From Apostichopus japonicus (Eukaryota; Echinodermata; Holothuroidea; Aspidochirotida; Stichopodidae), in the NCBI RefSeq assembly GCF_037975245.1, contig NC_092569.1:32440668-32504667 (forward strand): a stretch of DNA of 64,000 nt, in the 5' to 3' direction. Numbering within the stretch: the first letter of the stretch is position 1; the number at the start of each line of letters is the position of its first letter. A model generated the notes under the pieces. The model did not search any database. It was not told where the DNA came from and saw nothing but the letters and a program-made list of their open reading frames with translations. Below, piece by piece: positions 52,401 to 64,000 of this stretch. The position numbers and the translations under genes were made by a program.

Positions 52401-53721
52401 TTCTCGTATATATATATATTTGTCCTTCTCTGACTCGCTTAAACATTTCGTGACATTTCTTTTACTGAATCATAATATGGAATGCTTAATATTATCGTCA
52501 TTTCCTCGGTATTCAAGATCGTATAAGACGAATAAATACATTTATATTAACTTCGAAACAGTATCAGACGACACTCGTTGCCAAGAGGCCGTGTCCTCGT
52601 TGAGGGCATTGACTTCCCGCCAAAACTTACATTAAAGGCCATCCATGTTATTTAAAACGAGTGTTAATAAACATTTGGGTAGAACTAAAATGTCATCTAT
52701 TCGCAGTGTTATTCGCGGTATACAACATTGTTGATAACTGTTGTATTGTTGTTATATTGTTGTAGTACCGTGGACAGAACAAAACAATAAGCCAGCGATT
52801 GTTGATATCAGCGTAAGAACGTATATAGAATAACAGCTAGCCGGTAAGATATGATGTTTCAAATGGGTACTATTACGGCATGTCGCATTTTGGAACACTG
52901 CTTTAGAAAGAGAATTGTGTGTTTGGACTCGATTTGAGTTCAATTTTAAAATCATAGAGGAATCCTTGTTTGGTAATCTTAAAATGAGTTATATTCATTT
53001 GTCAATTAAGGAGAGATTCTCATCAACGATTGGTCGAAGTTTGAATCAACTGAATGGAATCCCCTAATACAACCTTATCGAAAGTCGAAGAGAAACTACC
53101 TCCACCGCTCCCTCACACACATCCAAACACTGAAAGGAAATTAGGGTTTTCTTGCATTTCCAGACTATTTAAGCTCCTTAATTGGCCTACCACGAACCCA
53201 GATAACTCTCTATTGTCCTCTTGCCCTCACTAAAATAGTTGGGGGGGGGGGGCAAGGGGTATCCAATTTGCATGCCGCATGAAATGTGTTACAGTTTACA
53301 TGCGCTCTGACAAGAGGGTGTGCTACGGTTCGCTCGTTGAAACTCATGGTTTTTATTATAATAAAGTGTAGTACCGTGGTTATATACTCTTAGGCCTAAC
53401 CCTTTAACTAACGTAGCTTGGAGAGACAAGAGACAGTGTTTATCTCGATCATCAATCTTCTTTTCCTCAGTTTTTGTTTACACGTTTGTCAGTGATAACA
53501 CGTACGGAAACATTTTCAAAAATAATTATAGAAACATTTTTAAATAAACTGATAACAAACGTCCCAAATGGATCCTTCTGTCGATGTGATGTGACATAAG
53601 GATAAATGATAACTTTGACAATTCAATTCAGTTTAAAATATTACGCCATTCAAATGAGCTCTCGGCAAGTTATTCGAACAAATTATTCGTGGGGAGTTGT
53701 GGCATAAATGAACGAGATACA
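49467..53721. other. Intergenic region, no gene seen
   Basis: C and G runs (50729-50740, 50924-50935, 51925-51938, 52160-52171, 53240-53251) in AT-rich sequence. No gene is supported. Confidence 0.3.
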
Positions 53722-53776
53722 CATATATATATATATATATATATAGGCCTATATATAGGCCTATATATATATATAT
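53722..53776. repeat. (TA)n tract with two AGGCCT insertions
   Basis: TA repeats interrupted twice by the palindrome AGGCCT, so the tract is largely self-complementary. Confidence 0.85.
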
Positions 53777-54320
53777 GTTATATCAATTGATAGTTGTTCA
53801 AGTCTAGTGGCGTCTTTAGTGGAGGGAGGAATGGGGAAACGTCCTAGCCCAATATAAAATATTAGGTCATCCCCCCACCTCGAAAAAAAATTGTCATGTC
53901 AAAAGAATAAATAGGTAAAAAATAAATAAGTAGGACGGAAGATACCCAACTCTTCTACTGACAATAGTACTTACATCTACCTCCCCAAACCTCTGCATGA
54001 TTTGAAACTGATATTCCTTCTTAAAACGATGCAATTTCCATGCCCTCTCCCCATCCCCGCCCTCCCCCCCCACATTTTTACCCCCACCAGGAGCCCTTTG
54101 GCCAGCCCCTGGAACCCACGCCGACATGACCTCCCGCTCCGCTATGACTGGCGCCTCGCCAGATTGTTTTAACCTCCTTCTTAGCAACCCTCCAGTACCC
54201 CAAACCTTGTACTCATTCTGTTGCCTACCCCCCCCCCCCCCCCATCACACACACACTTCAAAAATGTTTGGCGACTCCACTGTTCATGTCAACATCTCCT
54301 ATTTTGATTTACATTTTTAA

Positions 54321-54603
54321 GTTTATGTTATAGGTCTTGGTGTTTTTTTCTCTCGTTTTATGGTAACACTCTCTAGATTCCCTCACAACTATGAGTAGCT
54401 ATATATACCTCAAAGGAACTTAACTACTTCGGTTCTCGAGTGAATTCAGGCAGCAATGTTATGGCAGTTTATGTTATAGGTCTTGGTGTTTTTTTCTCTC
54501 GTTTTATGGTAACACTCTCTAGATTCCCTCACAACTATGAGTAGCTAGATATACCTCAAAGGAACTTAACTACTTCGGTTCTCGAGTGAATTCAGGCAGC
54601 AAT
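54321..54603 (+). repeat. Near-perfect 146-bp tandem duplication
   Basis: Copy 1 is 54321-54466. Copy 2 starts at 54467 and runs to about 54603. Only one substitution (AGCTATAT versus AGCTAGAT) is seen over about 135 bases, so the duplication is very recent or an assembly artefact. Confidence 0.95.
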
Positions 54604-55336
54604 ACTATATTTCTATCTGACGGAGAGATAATCTTATAGCTTAAGCTATTTATTGGTTGAATGCCTTTATTCTTAGTATTTTCCGCCTTAGCTAAGAAGA
54701 AGGAGTTTTGTACATCCCCGGTGACTATAACATTTATCTCTCTATTGTATATTGTTCCTCTTCATTGTTAACTTTAAAATAATCTAAAAATCCCTATGGT
54801 AATCATTTGTTATATGGGGAAGAAAGGCGCGACAGAATTATCGATCGGTCTATTAGAATACGATTTAGCTGATATTGGAAGGAATTGATGTGTAACTAAG
54901 AAACATTAGTTTACATACAACTGCTGTAGAGCGCTTCATTAGCTCTCGCAACAAATTTGACTATAGTGAAGTATTGATCATTACGGGGTTGGGGGGGGGG
55001 GGTGACAGTCATGTGACTCTGTAGTTAGAGCTAGCTCCTCAGATGAAGCTTATTTCATAGGTGACCAAACATAATATAAAGAAGTATATGGGGATTAATT
55101 GATCCCACTTGTGTAAAGCAAAGGAGACACTTTTGTACGTCTCTGTCAACGTTTAGGCTCTTTTTTTTATTCCCTTATTGATGCGAGAAAAACAAAACCG
55201 TTACACATCACTTCAGAGACCGATAATGACAAGATAAGATAGGGTTTTGATTACACACAATAAAGCAACGTTTTACAAAAAGTGAGATTTCAAACAGCCA
55301 CACGGTTCAGTCATGCGAAGCCTGTCACGCAGTCGA

Positions 55337-55593
55337 GTATATAGTATAGAGATAAACGGTTAGTGTCATTTAGTAGGCGGACAGCCCCGTAACAGGATAG
55401 ATATTGCTTGGAGACTGAAGAGGGCATTCGGTACAACGAGTGATTCAGCGACAGAAACTACCGGCATATAGTCTCATTCAATTCAGGAATTTCAGAATCT
55501 GGATGAAAATCATTTAATTTTTTTAAGTATTTTGCGTTGGATTTGCTCGGCGATTCGTTCGGATTTTTTTTTTATGTTTAGAAGAATTCAACG
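55337..55593 (+). promoter_or_regulatory. Candidate promoter and 5' non-coding exon upstream of the second ENPP gene
   Basis: A TATATAG motif near 55338 precedes about 220 bases ending in a strong donor AACG|GTAAGT (after 55593). Exon 1 of the second ENPP gene is preceded by an acceptor-like CCCTCAATCAG at 59779, so splicing across about 4.2 kb would give a 5' UTR intron. Both sites are seen; their use is inferred. Confidence 0.28.
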
Positions 55594-57362
55594 GTAAGTG
55601 GGTTTTGCATATTCATACGTATGTCTACTTATATTCTACACGTGTTCTCGGCACAGGAATTAAGAATGTAGGGTATACATTCCATTTTATAAATGATATC
55701 TAAATGATTTCCTTTTTTAAATGACTATAACGAATATCATAGAGCCGTAAAATAAAATTCAAACTCTAAACAACGGCTTCAAAAGCCATTCAGAGTGGCC
55801 TCACATGTTACATATAACTTTAATTCCAACTAACTTGTTCAGGTGTCGTGTAGCAGTTCAATTAAACATATTAAAAACATATAATTAGGAATTTGTTCTG
55901 TCTACAGCCGTGTTATTTCTCTCAGATTCTCCACCTGTGTAAAAAGGTGTTTCTTCATTCCTCCCCCCCTTCCAATATTTCATCAAAAATTAACGTACCA
56001 CATATTTTTTCAATCACTTTGTTTCACATTCAATCAATGTTCATGTTATCTCTTACGATTCACTCTACAATACACAAAATAATATGTTCATGGTTATCTG
56101 TAATCATTGGATACGGAATAATAACAGTATAGGCTACGAGTGTGTCCCATTTAGTGGATGTTGAGGAAGTGACCCTCCACCACCCCATGCCTCCACCCTC
56201 CCCACCCCTCACACACTCCAGTGTGCAGGACGCTTCCAAAAGTGATTTTTGTAGTTTATGTATAAAGTTTACTCCTAACTTTGAGATCATTTAAATCCGA
56301 TGTTATCTATATTCGAGCTTTAGTTACTCGCGGCTACCTTTGTTCAGGTAATACAATTCTGAGGTGATTCAGAAACAACTGCAATCCCCGTGGTTCTACT
56401 TCACTCATTGCTACCCTTGTTTAAACAACTCTTCCACCATGTTACACCTTGTTCAAGCAGCTTTTCCCGTAAGTCGGTTATCACCCAATACATATATATT
56501 CCTATGTACGTTCTCAGGGGCGAGTGTTCACTATAGAGTACAAACTACACCTCTTACCGATTCCCCTTAATCATTTGTTCAAGCAACAATATATTTCTCG
56601 TTTGTCGGCGGTCAACTACAGCAAATTCCTTGGTTCTTGTATTTACTGCTATCAGTCTTGGAGCCCTCCCCCTCCCTCCCCCAACCCCCCTCTCCATATC
56701 TTAATGGTACCCCAGTTCGTTTTTCCGTCAGGATGTAATTTGCCAGGGTCCACATCCAATCTGTCAACTATTAAAGTTACACGTATCTTTGCTTTTGTTT
56801 ATCGCTGAACAGAGGAAGGTGACGATCTCAAGGGTTAGTCTTGTTCAAGAGGTACTCTTGCGCAAGACTGGCGTGCTTGCGTGCTTACACACCCTATTTT
56901 TCACAGACGTTGGCAGTCAATAACAGCACGTGTCAAACACCATTTTGTCTTTACTTTTGTTAGCTTTTCGTTCTCATCTTAAATAAAGGCGTCACTTTAG
57001 CCACACTTTGGACGTGGCGTCAAGTTCGTCGTAGATTCTTCTCTCTTTGTTAACTCTGTTATGATTACAGTTTTATTGTCACCAAATAGCTAAGGTGGTG
57101 AATCCTTCTGTGAATCTACAGGGGACCACGTCGTTGTGGATGACTAAATGCTTTGTTCTCAAAATGACACCAAGGCTTAAAAGAGAGAACATTACATTTG
57201 ATAATTCTTGCCACGTATATTTCCATTCCTATAGCTTAGACATTTTCAGAGGTTTTCATATCCACGTATTTTTCCAGGGTTTCCATTAGAATGGGGTTAC
57301 TAGTAACAGCTCCGTCATTGTCTGTCATTATACAACCATACACACTGCTCTGCCCAACTAGA
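55594..57362. other. Intergenic region, no gene seen
   Basis: C-rich patches near 56160-56215 and 56663-56692. No coding exon is supported. Confidence 0.3.
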
Positions 57363-57390
57363 GTCACGTGCTGGTTATCCAGGTCACGTG
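57363..57390. promoter_or_regulatory. Paired GTCACGTG E-boxes
   Basis: GTCACGTG occurs at 57363-57370 and 57383-57390, exactly 20 bases apart (about two helical turns), 2.5 kb upstream of the second ENPP start codon. The motif is the binding site type of bHLH-zipper factors (USF, MITF/TFE). Confidence 0.3.
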
Positions 57391-59564
57391 AGGAACCTAA
57401 GCTAGTCCCTGGATCTGTGTTCAGTGCTACCGTATATTTGCGCTAGGATTTCTTCATTTGCTCATACAACCTATGTTCTTATAACTCCTTTCAATTTGTA
57501 TTCAGGTGCTATCTTTCTTGCCTTTTTTTATTTTTTGTTTCGTTTTTGGACTTTACATCTGTTGTTCATGTTGCCTCCTTGTCAGTAAATAACAACACTT
57601 TACTGCACCACACTGTTTCATGCCTCTTGTTTTGGTATGCCTGCATGACCATGACCATGTTTCACTTACAGTAATAGATATTGACAGTTGAAGTTGCCAC
57701 GTTTTGTGTCAGTGTGCATCACACCTCTTTGCTTCAAGTTCACTTTTGGTAGAATATCAGATAATTACAACTGTCAATATCTCAAAAACGGTACATATGA
57801 ATTGAATGTAAATTTCACCATAATGGATCGATTATGTTCCTCTTTAACATATAAAATACAAATTTTGACCGGGACTATTCTTTGAACACCAGATTCAGGC
57901 CAACGTAAGAGCTATAACTTTGTCGTATTCACCAAACCGAAAGTATTTTCTCTCATACAAATTGATTTTGTGAAAAAGTAACAGTACCGTTATAACAGTT
58001 ATTGAAAGTTAGTTATGTTGCAAACAAATGCAACGGCCTTTAATATACATGGTGACAAAAGTTACTCTTCAAACATAGAGGCTTTTTTTAGGGCCCTTAA
58101 TCTCCGATAAGTGACGTGAAAGGTGCATTTTGCTCTGGGTTTGAAACTTTCAGTTATTCAGACCAAGCTTCCATACAACACTTGTGTATATTTGTATCCC
58201 CTTCATTTAACATACCTATACGTGCACGTATATGGTTATAAAACAAATTGAATGCATCTTATATAGTTAGCTATTGCCCGTTTAACCCGAAACAAAGTGA
58301 AACCTTCATCAGGTCTCCAAGCAACACAATCATACCTCAATCAAATAATTGTGACATTAATCGAGAACAAAAGATCAAATAATTGTGACATTAATCAAGA
58401 ACTAAATACACCTTTCTCTATCTCAATGAGACATCTTTGACAGAAATCAATCGTGTTCAAATTTTATCGAAATCATACCATGATGTTCCATGAGCTAATT
58501 GGCAATGCTAAAGACTAATAAAAAACACAAGTATGTCGTATCTTAACAGGATCTGTGGTAACAAGACACCGAAGTGTCGTGCATAGGGGTGTCGCATGAG
58601 CCGTTTCTCATGTCGTTGTCTGTAATGTTTGATAGAATGTTTATATGTAAAATAATGAATCAGTGTAGCACATCCCTGGTCTAGATCTGTTACGGAACCT
58701 TTCCTTGGAATGTCAATGACCGCAATTCCAATCTCCTGTCTTTGATTACTGTAATGTTCGATGGGGTTATCATTTCATATTTCATATAATATCCATATTT
58801 GATTGTATAGTGTTTCAAGAGAGGAGTTCTTGCCGAAACATTAAGAAAGTATAGATTAGTAAAAATGTTTTTTTTTTTTTGTCATTTCGATCAAAGCTCT
58901 TGATTAGCTCTCATGTTTTCTTTTGTTTTAGTTTTCTTTAACGTCTGCAGTGAGGAGGTATACATTGATTCACATACCAGCAATGAGTTAACACTACTTG
59001 ACACATCAGCGGACACAACAAACGTACGACTGAAATCCCTAGAGAATGTATAGTGCCGTCATGATTTCTCCCTTAACTTAAATCGAAACCAAAATTAAAT
59101 TATACTCGAAGAAAAGAATTAAGCTGAAGAGGTCATAATAATTTCCCAAAAAATCTAATACAGACAAAGATACGATCTTTTCTCGACCGGAATTTTTTTC
59201 TTTCGACATTAATGTTCAATCAATTCGGTTGTATCGACGAATAAACGTCATTTATTGTTTGTTTTGAATCCGGGAAAGTGTTTGAGTATGGCAAATAGCC
59301 TGGGGAATTGTTTTAGATCTTAAACTAACTAAAATAAAGTAATTTCTGAATCTCTTAACTTTCGTTAAAGTTTTCCCGCATTTTTCCGTTCACATATGCT
59401 ACAATCTTTCTTTGTTATTTGTGAACAGATTTATGTTTTTTCTTTCTTTCTTGTGGCAGTCACTGTTTGTGGTTAATTGTAGGGAACGATCTACTTATTA
59501 AAACCCACTGGGGAGTTTACATATAGTTTCCTTTCACATTTAATTTGGTTGGTCTGTTTCGGAT

Positions 59565-59566
<2 letters not shown>
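57391..59566. other. Intergenic region with a small duplication
   Basis: A 34-base unit beginning TCAAATAATTGTGACATTAA is repeated in tandem at 58341 and 58375. Otherwise there is AT-rich sequence with no gene. Confidence 0.4.

Positions 59567-59657
<91 letters not shown>
59567..59657. repeat. (TA)n microsatellite upstream of the second ENPP gene
   Basis: About 45 TA units, ending roughly 195 bases before the start codon at 59853. Confidence 0.95.
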
Positions 59658-59662
<5 letters not shown>

Positions 59663-59852
59663 CAATAACAAATACAAATGAATTAAAGATACCTCGCACA
59701 ATGCAAACCTTCCTATTATGATATAGAACTTCTTATTTTCAATAAATTCTTCTACTTCTTTTCGTTATCCCTCAATCAGATATATCGTGAAGTTGGAGTG
59801 ACATATTCCACAAACTCAGCACTTCTTTAGTTGATTTGAACTTAACTCGAAA

Positions 59853-61697
59853 ATGGCGACTTCCTATTTGTCGATGTTTATCGCGGTTTTCCTGCTGGTC
59901 ATCCCGTCAGCCTTATCATCTCCACGAACATCATCACACGGCTATGCTGTAACGGTAAGAATGAAATCCATGCCACATGCAGGCGATTGTGACATATTCA
60001 CAAACTTGATGGGTAGAGGAGTGAGTTTTGGGGAGGACTCTGGAACGCTAAAACGATGATAATATAACATTTCACGATGGTAAAACAAAGGTTGGACGAT
60101 GATAACACAGAAATAAGAGTATATATATATATATCACCATGTGTAAATTGATATAATCACCATGTACTTCTATAGTAGAATTATCACCTGGTTATTTAGG
60201 CGTTCCATGGAGAATGATGACAGTTTGGCAATGGTATGACAGTTTGGAATAAGTGCTCAGATGCTACAGTTGGCACGATCAAAGAAATTTGAGTGATTTG
60301 ATGAGTGAGGTGGGGACATAAAATAAGGGAAAGAGGGGGCTGGGGGCGTGCGTTGGTGTTGTACAACGATCTCACCTACAAAGTTCCTGGGATTCTCAAG
60401 GCTTCATTCGGATGAAGAAAGTGTGTAGGGTGCACAGAGGTTAGATGGTGCCCTTAGCCTGTCCTTGTAACTACATCTCTGACAAAATTAATTCAGAACA
60501 TTTGATGTGTTACATTTTACTAGTTCATCATGAACTCAAGTACTTCTTCTAGTGACTGATAATTCTTTTTCTATTTGCCAGCCGAAACCGAAATTATTAG
60601 TGGTTCTTCTTGATGGGCTGAGATGGGACCACTTTGGTCTAGATCTTGAACATCTGAACAAGATTGCACAGTCTGGAGTTAAAGCGGAGTGGATGGAACC
60701 TGTTTTTATAACGATGTCTCTACCGAGCATGATTTCAATAGCCACTGGTAGGTTTTCCTCATGGGAGGTTTATATTTTCCTTCGTATTTAGGGTCGTGCA
60801 AACCTACCATAAATCACGGATGACCTACTTCTCCTTCCCTCCGAGGCTAAAACATATCCTCAAGTGTACATTAGACTAATTATGTAGTCTTGATACCATC
60901 GAATTAGCTCATTAAGTGACTTCGATTAAAAGAACTCGTATTCATTCGCAAGAAGAATGCAATGTTCTCGTGAAAAAGAAACTTGTCCGTGACGTCATGC
61001 TCCATCTATTACGCAGCGTTACGTAGTGCGCAAGTCATCCCTAGCATGCAGTCATTTTAACTCTCTTTTCATCTATACAGGCCTCTACCCAGAAAGTCAC
61101 GGTGTCGTTCATAACCTGTACTACGACCCAGATACCAAGAACCAAACTAACACATACCAGGAGACGCTGAATGTAACTGAGTGGTTCGACGCCGGGGCTG
61201 AACCGATTTGGGTCACAGCTTTGAAAAACGGTCTCAAGGTGTCCAGTATCTTCTACCCCGGTACTTACGTACCGATAAAAGGATACAAACCGGATATTAG
61301 TGTTCCGATTACCCGTTGGCATTATTTCAATTACCCGAAGGAAAAACGTATAGACGATACAATATCGTGGTTAACCGAGAAAGATTACGATATGTCGTTG
61401 TTGTATTTTGCCGATCCCGATGTACCGCTTCACTTATTCGGTATCGGGAATGAGAATTCGACCTATCTAACTCTAGCCTTGGATCATTACATGGGGTACT
61501 TATTTCAGCAGATTCAGGAAAAACAACTACAGGAAACTCTTAATGTGATCATTGTCAGCGATCACGGACATGCCAATGTTAACCAAACTAACATAATAGA
61601 ACTGTATGACTACATCAACGAATCAGATGTGGACTTTGTGATCGGTAACTATGGACCCACTTTCCAACTTCGGCCAAAGGAGGGAAAATTCGAAAAG
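59853..61697 (+). CDS. Second ENPP4/5-like ectophosphodiesterase, 5' part (three exons; continues past the window)
   Basis: Exons 59853-59954, 60582-60747 and 61081-61697, joined by GT-AG introns with the same phases as the first ENPP gene, encode 295 residues. Residues 1-22 are a signal peptide, followed by a Ser/Pro-rich stretch. D45 (LDGLRWD), nucleophile S80 (MSLPS), TGLYPESHG, N101, D203 and H207 (PDVPLH) and D250-H251 (SDHGH) supply all catalytic residues expected in this part. The last zinc ligand (GNHGYDN in the paralogue) and the membrane anchor should be in exons beyond 64000. The open end is a true donor (GAAAAG|GTAAGA), not a break. The ATG has A at -3 and G at +4. Likely extracellular; substrate unknown. 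It is a diverged paralogue of the gene at 9152-16493. Confidence 0.92.
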
Positions 61698-61924
61698 GTA
61701 AGAGTTGTGCATACAATGTATTTACACACTATCGAGATATTTGTTGAGCCAAGGGATATACAGACAACAACAGTATATCATTTATAGATTTCGTTCTCCG
61801 ATTTCAAGGATGTTATGCGCCTTTTAAAAATAAAAGAAAAAGAATCGATGCATGGTGTTTGGAATGACCCTAAACATTTACATTACATTTAGTCCGACCA
61901 CCGAATATCAACTAAGCAACTCAG

Positions 61925-64000
61925 ACTTAGCTGACTCTCGGTTTTCTTTTCCATCCATCCTTCCGAACTCTACATAGACATACGCCCTGTCTGCATATAC
62001 CTCACTGATTCTCAACCCTAACCATCCTTCCGCACTCTCCATAGACCTACGCCACTGTCTGCATATTCCTCACTGATTCTCGGTGAGATAGCTGACTCTC
62101 AGTTTTCCTTTCAGCCCCAACCATCCTTCCGCACTCTCCATAGACCTACGCCATTGTCTGCATATTCCTCACTGATTCTCGGTGAGATAGCTGACTCTCA
62201 GGTTTCCATTTAGCCCTAACCATCCTCCACTCTCCATAGACCTACGCCACTGTCTGCATATTCCTCACTGATTCTCGGTGAGATAGCTGGCTCTCAGGTT
62301 TCCATTTAGCCCCAACCATCCTCCACTCTCCATAGACCTACGCCACTGTCTGCATATTCCTCACTGATTCTCGGAGAGATAGCTGACTCTCGGGTTTCCA
62401 TTTAGCCTTAACCATCCTCCACTCTCCATAGACCTACGCCACTGTCTGCATATTCCTCACTGATTCTCGGTGAGATAACTGGCTCTCATGTTTCCGTTCA
62501 GCCCGAACCATCCTCCACTCTCCATAGACCTACGCCACTGTCTGCATATTCCTCACTGATTCTCGGTGAGATAGCTGGCTCTCAGTTTTCCTTTCAGCCC
62601 AACCATCATCCACTCTCCATAGACCTACGCCACTGTCTGCATATTCCTCACTGATTCTCGGTGAGATAACTGGCTCTCAGGTTTCCATTTAGCCTTAACC
62701 ATCCTCCACTCTCCATAGACCTACGCCACTGTCTGCATATTCCTCACTGATTCTCGGTGAGATAGCTGGCTCTCAGGTTTCCATTTAGCCTTAACCATCC
62801 TCCACTCTCCATAGACCTACGCCACTGTCTGCATATTCCTCACTGATTCTCGGTGAGATAGCTGGCTCTCAGTTTTCCTTTCAGCCCAACCATCATCCGC
62901 TCTCCATAGACCTACGCCACTGTCTGCATATTCCTCACTGATTCTCGGTGAGATAGCTGGCTCTCAGTTTTCCTTTCAGCCCAACCATCCTCCACTCTCC
63001 ATAGACCTACGCCACTGTCTGCATATTCCTCACTGATTCTCGGTGAGATAGCTGACTCTCAGTTTTCCTTTCAGCCCAACCATCCTCCATAGACCTACGC
63101 CACTGTCTGCATATTCCTCACTGATTCTCGGTGAGATAGCTGGCTCTCGGTTTTCCTTTCAGCCCAACCATCCTCCATAGACCTACGCCACTGTCTGCAT
63201 ATTCCTCACTGATTCTCGGTGAGATAGCTGGCTCTCAGTTTTCCTTTCAGCCCAACCATCATCCACTCTCCATAGACCTACGCCACTGTCTGCATATTCC
63301 TCACTGATTCTCGGTGAGATAGCTGGCTCTCAGTTTTCCTTTCAGCCCAACCATCATCCACTCTCCATAGACCTACGCCACTGTCTGCATATTGCTCACT
63401 GATTCTCGGTGAGATAGCTGGCTCTCAGTTTTCCTTTCAGCCCAACCATCCTCCACTCTCCATAGACCTACGCCACTGTCTGCATATTCCTCACTGATTC
63501 TCGGTGAGATAACTGGCTCTCAGGTTTCCATTTAGCCTTAACCATCCTCCACTCTCCATAGACCTACGCCACTGTCTGCATATTCCTCACTGATTCTCGG
63601 TGAGATAGCTGGCTCTCAGGTTTCCATTTAGCCTTAACCATCCTCCACTCTCCATAGACCTACGCCACTGTCTGCATATTCCTCACTGATTCTCGGTGAG
63701 ATAGCTGGCTCTCAGTTTTCCTTTCAGCCCAACCATCATCCACTCTCCATAGACCTACGCCACTGTCTGCATATTCCTCACTGATTCTCGGTGAGATAGC
63801 TGGCTCTCAGTTTTCCTTTCAGCCCAACCATCCTCCATAGACCTACGCCACTGTCTGCATATTCCTCACTGATTCTCGGTGAGATAGCTGGCTCTCAGTT
63901 TTCCATTTAGCCCAACCATCCTCCACTCTCCATAGACCTACGCCACTGTCTGCATATTCCTCACTGATTCTCGGTGAGATAGCTGGCTCTCAGTTTTCCT
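61925..64000 (+). repeat. 96-bp minisatellite in intron 3 of the second ENPP gene, runs off the window
   Basis: About 22 head-to-tail copies. Most are 95-96 bases, and several are 86-88 bases lacking a CACTCTC segment. Core: CATAGACCTACGCCACTGTC, then TGCATATTCCTCACTGATTC and TCGGTGAGATAG. The first two copies (from 61925) are diverged or shortened; later ones are highly alike. Each unit holds a small hairpin (CTCAC...GTGAG) and splice-site-like signals. The array follows exon 3 by about 230 bases. Confidence 0.96.

Noticed and set aside
53803-53960. Possible hAT left end at AGTGGCGTC
   Set aside because: No matching right end or 8-bp duplication was found.
59517-59699. Repetitive Ile-Tyr protein
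   Set aside because: Translation of a (TA)n microsatellite.
61026-61080. ATG start just before exon 3 of the second ENPP gene
   Set aside because: Exon 2 with the catalytic Asp and Ser lies upstream with matching phase, so this is intron read-through.

Overview
The window reads as nuclear DNA of an animal. It is AT-rich, its genes are split by GT-AG introns, and it holds LINE fragments, hAT-type and TTAA-type DNA elements, (TA)n tracts and minisatellites. The gene families point to a marine invertebrate deuterostome, probably an echinoderm and possibly a sea cucumber: a short secreted fibrinogen-domain protein about the size of the sea-cucumber fibrinogen-like proteins, and an ENPP4/5-type ectophosphodiesterase pair. 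The species assignment is inference.

Three protein-coding genes can be assembled exon by exon with matching splice phases. (1) Minus strand, 849-7310: a complete five-exon gene for a secreted 278-residue fibrinogen-related protein. (2) Plus strand, 9152-16493: a complete six-exon gene for a 430-residue ENPP4/5-like ectonucleotide pyrophosphatase/phosphodiesterase with signal peptide, all metal ligands and a C-terminal tail of GPI-anchor type. It is divergent from gene 1, with 1.84 kb between the start codons. (3) Plus strand, from 59853: the first three coding exons (295 residues) of a second ENPP4/5-like gene. The exon boundaries that can be compared have the same phases, but Ser replaces Thr as nucleophile. 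Its later exons lie beyond the right edge, past a 96-bp minisatellite that fills 61925-64000.

The 43 kb between the two ENPP genes (16.5-59.8 kb) holds no gene I can recognise. It holds a 5'-truncated LINE beside a hAT-type element with a perfect 8-bp target duplication, a 240-bp inverted-repeat element, a second hAT-type element with a threefold internal repeat, a TTAA-flanked element inserted in one copy of a tandem repeat, a third degenerate hAT-like element, local tandem duplications, (TA)n tracts, many C/G homopolymer runs and a few sequences that resemble promoters or first exons. Both extracellular gene types could act at the cell surface or in body fluid (recognition lectin; nucleotide or phosphodiester hydrolysis), but no shared pathway can be shown from sequence.
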